Origin: a bacterium
GTDB lineage: Bacteria > Myxococcota_A > UBA9160 > UBA6930
DNA length: 64,000 nt
Reading direction: 5' to 3'
Assembly: GCA_024228115.1 (NCBI GenBank)
Contig: JAAETT010000135.1
Span: 1 to 64,000 of the forward strand
The translations under genes and the position numbers were made by a program. Shown piece by piece: positions 8,287-14,933 of this stretch (position 1 is its first letter; each line of letters starts with the position of its first letter). A model generated the notes under the pieces. It made no database searches. It was not told the origin of the DNA and saw nothing but the letters and a program-made list of their open reading frames with translations.

Positions 8287-8943
8287 TTATTTCCCTCCCA
8301 TGGCCTTGAGTCCGGCCTGTTCTTCCTCGATCAGTGCCTTGAAGCTGGGCCGCCCATGCACGCGTTCGACCCAGGCGGCGAGGCTCGGCCAGCGGCCCGC
8401 GTCCACGTCGCCTTTACCGTGGCGGAGGTTCACGACCTGAGATCCGACGGCGATGTCGGCGATCGAGAACGTGTTTCCCACCAGGTAGTCTTGTTCTACG
8501 AGTTCTGCTTCGAGGTAGTCGAAGAGCGGCGGCAGGATCTCGTCGCGGGCGTGATCGACTGTTTCCTGGTCGGTCTCGCGTTCGAACATGAGGGGCGCGA
8601 GCAGGTTCTCGCGGAAGAACGCACCGGCACCCGCGCTGATGGGTTCATCGGCCAACTCCTCGTACCAGATCGCGCGCGCCAGGTCATAGGCATCACCCGG
8701 GTAGAGAGCCGGGGTCGGTGCAATGGCCTCGAGGTAGGCGCAGATGGCCGACGAGTCCGGGATCACCTTGTCGCCGTCCTCGAGCAGCGGGATCTTCTTG
8801 AGCGGATGCTTGGCCACGTACTCGGCGGGCAGACCGAAGGGCATCACGGGTTCGTGTTCGTAGGCGAGGCCCTTCTCGGCCAACGCCACGCGCACTTTGC
8901 GCACGAAGGGGGACAGATTGACTCCGGATAGCTTGAGATTCAT
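8287..8943 (-). CDS. Glutathione S-transferase family protein
   Basis: This is a 218-residue GST. The thioredoxin-like N-terminal domain begins LKLSGVNLSPFVRKVRVALAEKG, with the active-site Ser in the SPFVRK segment, followed by KIPLLEDG and the glutathione-binding PDSSAICAYLE motif. The helical C-terminal domain contains the N-capping SIADIAVGSQV. Length and motif order are normal. It likely conjugates or reduces electrophiles in the cytoplasm. It is a monocistronic minus-strand gene. The preceding 233 bases (8054-8286) show no gene that I can support. Confidence 0.92.
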   Translation of the reverse strand: MNLKLSGVNLSPFVRKVRVALAEKGLAYEHEPVMPFGLPAEYVAKHPLKKIPLLEDGDKVIPDSSAICAYLEAIAPTPALYPGDAYDLARAIWYEELADEPISAGAGAFFRENLLAPLMFERETDQETVDHARDEILPPLFDYLEAELVEQDYLVGNTFSIADIAVGSQVVNLRHGKGDVDAGRWPSLAAWVERVHGRPSFKALIEEEQAGLKAMGGK

Positions 8944-9062
8944 GCGGGGGCTCCTCGCCAGATCGGGTTTTCGGGTGCTGGCAGGATGGTAGGTCCGGGG
9001 CAGCCGGTTGCAGCCGCGCCGTCGGATGATTTGCGGGTGGGTGTCTTCTCGTGATATTGTTT

Positions 9063-9076
9063 ATCAATCGTTTGAT
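9063..9076. promoter_or_regulatory. Short inverted repeat upstream of the PLP lyase gene
   Basis: ATCAA and TTGAT arms are separated by four bases within an AT-rich patch, about 40 bases before the GTG of the PLP-dependent lyase gene. The downstream gene of that operon encodes a TetR regulator, so this is a possible autoregulatory operator. The arms are short and chance occurrence is possible. Confidence 0.22.
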
Positions 9077-9114
9077 GGAAGCACTGAATCGGTACGAACC
9101 AGGAGGAAGCCGCC

Positions 9115-10542
9115 GTGGGAGCGTTGAAACGCGATGGGCAGACCCGTGATCAGGTCATGGCCAGTCTCGAAGAACTGACCGAGGGTGACGTCGATTGGCA
9201 CAGCGGACGCGTCCTCACCGGCCTCTACGATCCCGGAGAGGAGGCCTACCGGCTCACCGCCGAGGCCTACACCCGCTTCCTCACCCAGAACGCGCTCTAC
9301 ATCAACATGTACCCGAGTGCGGGGCACCTGGAACGGGACGTCGTCCGATCCGTCGCCGATCTGCTCCAGGGCGATGCGGAGGTCGTGGGCAACATGACGA
9401 GCGGCGGTACCGAGAGCATCCTGCTCGCGGTCAAGACGGCCCGGGATCACGCGCGAGTGCATCGCCCGGAAATCGTGGATCCGGAAATCGTTCTCCCGGT
9501 GACAGCTCACCCTGCCTTTCACAAGGCCGCCCACTACCTGGGGCTGCGCGCCGTCATGACACCGGTTCATCGCGAGGACTTCCGCGCCGACGCGCAGGCG
9601 TTCCAGGCTGCGCTCGGGCCGAACACCATCCTCGGAGTTGGCTCGGCACCGAACTTCTCCCATGGCACGATCGATCCCATTGTCGAGATGGCGGCCGAGG
9701 CCAGTGCGCGCGGAATCCTGTTTCACGTCGATGCCTGCGTAGGCGGGATCTACCTTTCGTTCATGCGCCGCCTCGGCGAAGTCTCGCACGCCTTCGATTT
9801 CTCCATTGAGGGCGTAACGAGCATCTCCGCTGACATGCACAAATACGGCTACGCGCCGAAGAACGCTTCAGTGCTCCTCTATCGGAACCGGGAGCTGCGC
9901 AAGCATGCCCTCTTCGTCTGTAGTGGCACGACCGAATACGCCGTCATCAACCCCACCGTTCTGAGCAGCAAATCGACGGGGCCGATCGCGGCTTCGTGGG
10001 CCGTGATGCGCCATCTCGGGGAAAAGGGTTACGAGCAGATCGTACGAGAGAGCTGGGATGCCACACGTGCGCTCCTCGACGGCATCGAAGAGATCGATGG
10101 GATCGAGGCCCTTGCCGTTCCCGATATGTGCATGTTCACTTTGGGCTCCGAAGAGATCAACATCTTCGAGCTCGATGACGAAATGCAAGCACGAGGTTGG
10201 GCCCTGCTTCCCCAGTTCGCGTGCGGCGGAGGCCCCGCCAACCTCCACGTGAGCGTGACGAGCTCGAATGTGCCCCATATCGATCAGCTGCTTCAGGACC
10301 TTCGCCAAGCGGTGGCGACCCTCCGCGAGCGCGGCCCCGGCTTCGATCGGGCGGCCATGGCGGAGAAGGTCAACGCCATCAAGGATCAGCCCCTCGAGCA
10401 GATCTTCGTGCAGCTCGCGGGCCTGGCAGGCCTCACCGGCGACGGGCTGCCGAAGCAGATGGCGCGGATGAACTCCCTGCTCGATCTCCTCCCAGTGGAA
10501 AAGCGCGACGCGCTCATCAACACATTCGTGAACGCGAGCTGA
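9115..10542 (+). CDS. PLP-dependent lyase/decarboxylase, sphingosine-1-phosphate lyase-like
   Basis: The 475-residue fold-type I PLP enzyme belongs to the group II decarboxylase/sphingosine-1-phosphate lyase family. SGGTESILLAVKTAR marks the phosphate cup, HVDACVGG carries the PLP-binding Asp, and SADMHKYGYAPKNAS contains the Schiff-base Lys (about residue 243), closely matching S1P lyases. Those enzymes cleave phosphorylated long-chain bases to an aldehyde and phosphoethanolamine, but amino acid decarboxylases share the fold. The GTG start has AGGAGG eight bases upstream. Its stop overlaps the ATG of the downstream TetR gene by one base, so the two are co-transcribed. There is no N-terminal membrane anchor. 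Confidence 0.85.
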   Translation: MGALKRDGQTRDQVMASLEELTEGDVDWHSGRVLTGLYDPGEEAYRLTAEAYTRFLTQNALYINMYPSAGHLERDVVRSVADLLQGDAEVVGNMTSGGTESILLAVKTARDHARVHRPEIVDPEIVLPVTAHPAFHKAAHYLGLRAVMTPVHREDFRADAQAFQAALGPNTILGVGSAPNFSHGTIDPIVEMAAEASARGILFHVDACVGGIYLSFMRRLGEVSHAFDFSIEGVTSISADMHKYGYAPKNASVLLYRNRELRKHALFVCSGTTEYAVINPTVLSSKSTGPIAASWAVMRHLGEKGYEQIVRESWDATRALLDGIEEIDGIEALAVPDMCMFTLGSEEINIFELDDEMQARGWALLPQFACGGGPANLHVSVTSSNVPHIDQLLQDLRQAVATLRERGPGFDRAAMAEKVNAIKDQPLEQIFVQLAGLAGLTGDGLPKQMARMNSLLDLLPVEKRDALINTFVNAS

Positions 10543-11219
10543 TGGGGAGGCCCAGGGATCCCGCCTCCCGTGAACGCATTCTCGCGGTAGCGGCCCGGTT
10601 GTTTGCGGAACGCGGATTCGAGGGGACGACGACGCGGGCGATCGCCGCGGAGGTCGGAGCCAACATCGCCACCGTCCACTACCACGTCGGCTGCAAGGCC
10701 GATCTTTTCCGCCTCGTGCTCGAAGACTTCTATCGGGAGGAGATGGAGGTTCTCAAGGAACAGCTCCAGGTGCTCGAGGAGCCGGAGATCATCGAGGTCG
10801 GACAGGTCGTCCATGTCCTGAAAGGCATGGCCAACGCGATGATCGACCTGATGGTCCTTCGCCCCGAGCGACCACGACTCTACCTGCGACGTTGGCTCGA
10901 TCCCGCGGACGAGATCCGATCCCTCGAGATCAGGACTTCCCTGGAGATCCATGCTCCCCTACGCGCCCTCCTCGAAGATGCCCAGAAGAAGGGCATCGTG
11001 GATCCGGCTCTTCCGGCGACGACATTTCTGCGAAGCTTCATGTGGATGATCTTCGGCTACTTCGCCACGGGCCCGATCGATTGGGAACGTTGGTTCTCGG
11101 ATCCTCTGGAGCCTTCGCACCTGGAAGATCTGCGCCTGCTCGTCGAGCACTTCATCCAACACAGCCTCGAGCAACCGTGGCCGACCCCCTTCACTCGAGA
11201 CCGCGCAGGAAGCGAATGA
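10542..11219 (+). CDS. TetR/AcrR family transcriptional regulator
   Basis: The 225-residue protein starts MGRPRDPASRERILAVAARLFAERG, a textbook TetR N-terminus. Its helix-turn-helix is TTTRAIAAEVGANIATVHYHVGCKADLF at about residues 30-57. The ATG overlaps the stop of the PLP-lyase gene (TGATG), indicating translational coupling. It probably regulates its own operon in response to the lyase substrate or product; the operator is not proven. Confidence 0.9.
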   Translation: MGRPRDPASRERILAVAARLFAERGFEGTTTRAIAAEVGANIATVHYHVGCKADLFRLVLEDFYREEMEVLKEQLQVLEEPEIIEVGQVVHVLKGMANAMIDLMVLRPERPRLYLRRWLDPADEIRSLEIRTSLEIHAPLRALLEDAQKKGIVDPALPATTFLRSFMWMIFGYFATGPIDWERWFSDPLEPSHLEDLRLLVEHFIQHSLEQPWPTPFTRDRAGSE

Positions 11220-11385
11220 CCGCGGCCCGATCCAGGAAACGTCGGCGACTTGACCACCGCTCTGGTTCGAACCCCCTGTCGAGCTGCGAACCCCGGCGAA
11301 GTGGCATCATCAAGGCTAACAACTCTGCCGTGCGGATCGATTGACGTAGAACCAGACACATCGCCCGCGAACTCCGGAGGATCTC

Positions 11386-12021
11386 ATGCCGACCGAATTT
11401 GCTAGTCAAGCCCTCGATCGGTTGCGCGATGGCAGCCATTTCGAGTGGTACGTGATTCCGATTCTCGTCCTCGTGTTCTACGTCTACTCCGTCGAGGTCG
11501 AGCGCCGGAACTGGAACGTCCTCTTCGCGGGGCTCGCGTTCTGGGGGATGGATTGGTTCAACGAGATCTGGAACGGGCTCGTCTTCCACTTCACGCAATT
11601 CGCGCCCATGTGGGCCACCCCCGGCGACAGCGCCTTCGTGATCTTGATCGGCCTCAACATCGAGATCTGCCTGATGTTCGCGATCATGGGAATCTACGGC
11701 GCAAAGCTGCTGCCGAAAGACAAGTCGGTCAAGATCCTCGGTATTCCCAATCGGCTCTTCCTGGCAGCCGTGAATTCATTTCTCTGCGTGGTCGTCGAGA
11801 TCTTCCTGAACGCCGTCGATGCATTGACGTGGGATTGGAGTGGGTGGAGTGCGCACAGCCCCATTCCCATATTCTTGTTTGGCTACCTGCATTTCTACCT
11901 CATCGCCTATTGGGTTCACGATATGCGAGACGTCCGCCGACAGGCCAAGACCGTCGGCGCGATCTTCGCGTTCGACGCTCTCTGCCTCCTGGTATTCGGA
12001 GCCTGGCTGGGCTGGATTTGA
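11386..12021 (+). CDS. Multi-pass integral membrane protein of unknown function
   Basis: The 211-residue protein has about five or six hydrophobic segments, including WYVIPILVLVFYVYSV, VLFAGLAFWGMDWF, AFVILIGLNIEICLMFAIMGIYG, FLAAVNSFLCVVVEIF and a C-terminal AIFAFDALCLLVFGAWLGW. Polar or charged residues sit within membrane spans (FNEIWNG, NIEIC, VEIFLN). GGAGGA precedes the ATG at good spacing. I do not recognise the family. It is followed by the gene at 12083 with a 61-base gap and may be co-expressed with it. The 166 bases before it hold nothing I can assign. Confidence 0.75.
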   Translation: MPTEFASQALDRLRDGSHFEWYVIPILVLVFYVYSVEVERRNWNVLFAGLAFWGMDWFNEIWNGLVFHFTQFAPMWATPGDSAFVILIGLNIEICLMFAIMGIYGAKLLPKDKSVKILGIPNRLFLAAVNSFLCVVVEIFLNAVDALTWDWSGWSAHSPIPIFLFGYLHFYLIAYWVHDMRDVRRQAKTVGAIFAFDALCLLVFGAWLGWI

Positions 12022-12082
12022 TTCCGCGGTCAGCAGGAGCGACATCGCGACCATCGCACCACGTTCGGAAAGGGAATCGGAG

Positions 12083-13036
12083 ATGATCGAAGAACGTGAT
12101 GAGTGGCTGCACGAGGTCGGGCCCGACCCCGCCTGGCAGGAAAGCTTCTACTTCAACTGGGCAGATCCCGAGCACCGGAGTTTCACACTCGCGCGCACCG
12201 GATACCGCTTCCATGCCCGCAAAACCGACGGCCTGGCGATCTCGTTGAGGGACGGCAAACTGGAGCTCTTCTACGGGCCCTCCGATCTCGATCACGAAGG
12301 AGATTGTCGCGAAGAGGATCCGGGCCGAGGCATGCGAGCCGGTGATCTCGTCGTCACGATGCTCGAGCCGTTGCGAAGCTGGCGGCTGCAGATCGAAGGA
12401 GAGCGGGGAATGGACGTGATCTTCGAAGCTCACACCCCCGCCTTCGACTACGGTGCCCATGGGGCGAAGCTGGCCCGGACGATGACCGGCGCACACTTCG
12501 AGCAGTCGGGGCGCGTGACGGGCTGGACGCATTTCGGTTCGGAACGCCACGAGATCAATGCTCTCGGCCAGCGCGACAAGTCATGGGGTGTACGCAATTG
12601 GGAGCAACTGGAGGGCTGGGAATGGCTCGCGGGGCAGATCGGTCCCGATTGGAGCTTCAACCTCATGCAGACGATTGAAAACGGTGAGCGGCTCGACAAT
12701 GGTTTCGTGTTCCGGGACGGTGCCAACCATCCGATCGAGCGTGCCCGCATCCAGTACTCGTGGGGCCGCCGGGAACATCAGACGCGACGAGCCGAGATCG
12801 AGCTGATCGAATCGAGCGGTCGGACCCACCGCCTTCACGCTGAAGCCCTGGGTGCCTTTCCGATCCTGCGCGATCAGGTCTGGATCGAGGAGACCCACGT
12901 GGCGTACACGCTCCACGCGGAGGGAGAAGAGCGGCGCGGCCAGGGTGTGGTGGAACACGTCTGGCGCGCGACACGGGGACAGATCATTGCCCGTGGCGGC
13001 AGGCTGGCGAAGATCCTTCCCGCATTGCGTCGATGA
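12083..13036 (+). CDS. Conserved protein, DUF7064/AttH-like beta-barrel family (tentative)
   Basis: The 317-residue protein has an N-terminal WADPEHRSFTLARTGYR segment and a later GQRDKSWGVRNW motif followed by a Trp-rich stretch. This pattern appears in uncharacterised DUF7064/7065 proteins, whose fold resembles AttH/CrtC lipocalin-like barrels. In that superfamily members bind or hydrate hydrophobic, often isoprenoid, ligands. There is no signal peptide. The ATG at 12083 has a GGGAATCGGAG leader; upstream codons overlap the previous gene and are not credible. It could be a lipid-modifying or lipid-binding protein. The family assignment is from motif memory and is tentative. Confidence 0.6.
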   Translation: MIEERDEWLHEVGPDPAWQESFYFNWADPEHRSFTLARTGYRFHARKTDGLAISLRDGKLELFYGPSDLDHEGDCREEDPGRGMRAGDLVVTMLEPLRSWRLQIEGERGMDVIFEAHTPAFDYGAHGAKLARTMTGAHFEQSGRVTGWTHFGSERHEINALGQRDKSWGVRNWEQLEGWEWLAGQIGPDWSFNLMQTIENGERLDNGFVFRDGANHPIERARIQYSWGRREHQTRRAEIELIESSGRTHRLHAEALGAFPILRDQVWIEETHVAYTLHAEGEERRGQGVVEHVWRATRGQIIARGGRLAKILPALRR

Positions 13037-13135
13037 GGTGTCCAGGTGAACCGCACACGTTCCCGGGGGTAGCGTCTCTCTTCACCGCCTTACCTGACTT
13101 GTGGCAGACTGGGTCGGCACAGCGAGAGGGAAGCC

Positions 13136-14224
13136 ATGATTCGCGTCTTCGGCTCACGGATCTCCTACTACACGGGCAAACTCGAGACGTATCTCCGCTT
13201 CCGGTCGCTCGAGTACCAACTCCTTCCGACGGTCGGGAATGAACCCGAACTTCTCGCCGGGGCTGGTGTAGTCCAGATGCCCGTCCTCCAACTCGAGGAC
13301 GGGCGCTGGCTCTCGGATTCGACACCCGTGCTGGCGTGGTTCGAAACCCAACAGGAAGCGCCATCGATCTACCCGAGTGACCCGGCGATGCGTTTCATCG
13401 CCCTCCTATTGGAGGACTACGCGGACGAATGGCTCTGGCGTCCTGCGATGCACTATCGCTGGAGCTACGTCCAGGATCACCAGTACGCGAGCGGCGTGCT
13501 GGCCGACGAACTCACCACCCACATGTGGTGGCTCCCGCGCTTTCTCAGGCGCTCGATGATCACGCGACGGCAGTACGGTGGGTTCGTCAAAGGCGACGGT
13601 GTCGATGGTTCTACACGGGCTCACGTGGAGCAGGCCTACCTGACCGCGCTCGACCAGCTCGAAGCCATCTTCGCCCAGCGGTCGTTCGTGCTCGGCCACG
13701 CGCCGACGATCGCCGACTTTGCGCTCATGGGACCGATGTTCCGGCACTTCGGGCAAGACCCGACGCCAGAAGAGATCATGCGAACCCGGGCGCCGCGCGT
13801 CTACGAATGGGTGGCACGTATGTGGAACCTCCGCGCCACGGCGAACACACCCGAACTCCTCGAGAAAGCCGACGCGCCACTCGCCGCGTTTCTCGTGGAA
13901 GCCTGCGAAACCCACCTTGTGCAACTTCGTGAGAACGCCATCGCCTACGGACAAGGGTTGAAACACTACGACCAGGAGATCCAGGGCTGTCGCTACACCC
14001 GCCTCCCGACATCGCGTTACCGGGTCTGGTGCCTCGAGGAACTCTCGAGAGCGTGGCGCGCGCTCGATGACGACGCCCGCCGGGAGCTTCGAGTTCTGCT
14101 CCCGGAACCAAACGCTGCAGTGCTCTGGGACGAAACGGTCCCCGCGAAATCCGGATACGATCCCGAGCATCGCGCACCGTTCAACCGCGCGATTAACGTT
14201 TTCGGTACGGGCGTGCCGGGCTGA
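13136..14224 (+). CDS. Glutathione S-transferase-like protein with long C-terminal extension
   Basis: The N-terminal 75 residues form a thioredoxin-like GST domain (RVFGSRISYYTGKLETYLRF, VVQMPVLQLEDG, SDSTPVLAWFE), followed by a helical GST C-terminal domain with APTIADFALMGPMFRHF. At 362 residues it is about 140 longer than a normal GST. The extra C-terminal region (CRYTRLPTSRYRVWCLEEL...) has no recognised domain. GAGAGGGAAG precedes the ATG. Likely cytosolic, substrate unknown. It converges with the chaperone gene at 14252. Confidence 0.8.
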   Translation: MIRVFGSRISYYTGKLETYLRFRSLEYQLLPTVGNEPELLAGAGVVQMPVLQLEDGRWLSDSTPVLAWFETQQEAPSIYPSDPAMRFIALLLEDYADEWLWRPAMHYRWSYVQDHQYASGVLADELTTHMWWLPRFLRRSMITRRQYGGFVKGDGVDGSTRAHVEQAYLTALDQLEAIFAQRSFVLGHAPTIADFALMGPMFRHFGQDPTPEEIMRTRAPRVYEWVARMWNLRATANTPELLEKADAPLAAFLVEACETHLVQLRENAIAYGQGLKHYDQEIQGCRYTRLPTSRYRVWCLEELSRAWRALDDDARRELRVLLPEPNAAVLWDETVPAKSGYDPEHRAPFNRAINVFGTGVPG

Positions 14225-14251
14225 AGCGGGACTCGCCGCCTCCCGATCCCG

Positions 14252-14917
14252 TCAGGCCTCTGCGGCGACTCGTCCGATTTGTTGGGCCTCGGCCCCCAGG
14301 AACGCCGTGAGCCTGGCGACGAGTTCGCGGAAGAAGGGCATCGGCTCCTCCTTCGCGAGGCGTTTCTGAAGCTCGGGGACCCAGCGTCCAGGGTGCCGTT
14401 CGACGAAATCACGCTCCGCCTTCTGCCACGGTCCCGGATCGGTGCCCGCATCGAGCGCCTCCGCCTCGCGGAAGGCGAGGAAGTGGAGGAACTCGAGCTG
14501 GGTGGTGAGATGGTCCGGAAGTTCGCGGGGCGCTTCTGACAGAGTCAGGCCGAAGAAGTTGTAGAAGCGCAGCGCCTCTTCCATCGTCTTCATCCGATTC
14601 CCGAAATACAGACCGCCGTGAAGGGGGCAAGGAGGAGCCCCGGCTCCCACATCGAAGAGCCGCGTGAATTCCACGGGGAGGTCGTCTTCGCCGCCCACAT
14701 CACGCAGGGCCTGCCAGTCCGCCACTTCGTCCACGGCCGGATCCAGGACGAGCAAGGCGTCTCGCAGTTGCGTTGCGAGCGAGCCCGAGCTGATCGCGTC
14801 GTGCTGCTCGCCATCCGGATACTCGAGCATTCGGGCAAACACGCTGTAGGCGAGGCTGCGCGCAACCGCATGCTTCACCTCGGCGGTCTCGGCCGTCTTC
14901 AGGCTCTCGTCGGTCAT
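14252..14917 (-). CDS. TorD/DmsD-type chaperone for the molybdenum dehydrogenase
   Basis: The 221-residue helical protein resembles the redox enzyme maturation chaperones TorD, DmsD and EbdD. It shows VEFTRLFDVGAGAPPCPLHGGLYFG, the typical [YF]..LF...[GA]..P.P..., and LPDHLTTQLEFLHFLAFREAEA, matching the family's LPDHL..ELEFM motif. These cytoplasmic chaperones bind the Tat signal of molybdoenzymes and help cofactor insertion before export. As the last gene of the 23142-to-14252 operon, 16 bases after the second alpha subunit, it is expected to serve one or both alpha subunits, and possibly the third at 41736. Confidence 0.9.
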   Translation of the reverse strand: MTDESLKTAETAEVKHAVARSLAYSVFARMLEYPDGEQHDAISSGSLATQLRDALLVLDPAVDEVADWQALRDVGGEDDLPVEFTRLFDVGAGAPPCPLHGGLYFGNRMKTMEEALRFYNFFGLTLSEAPRELPDHLTTQLEFLHFLAFREAEALDAGTDPGPWQKAERDFVERHPGRWVPELQKRLAKEEPMPFFRELVARLTAFLGAEAQQIGRVAAEA

Positions 14918-14933
14918 GCAGGCACTCCTCGCT

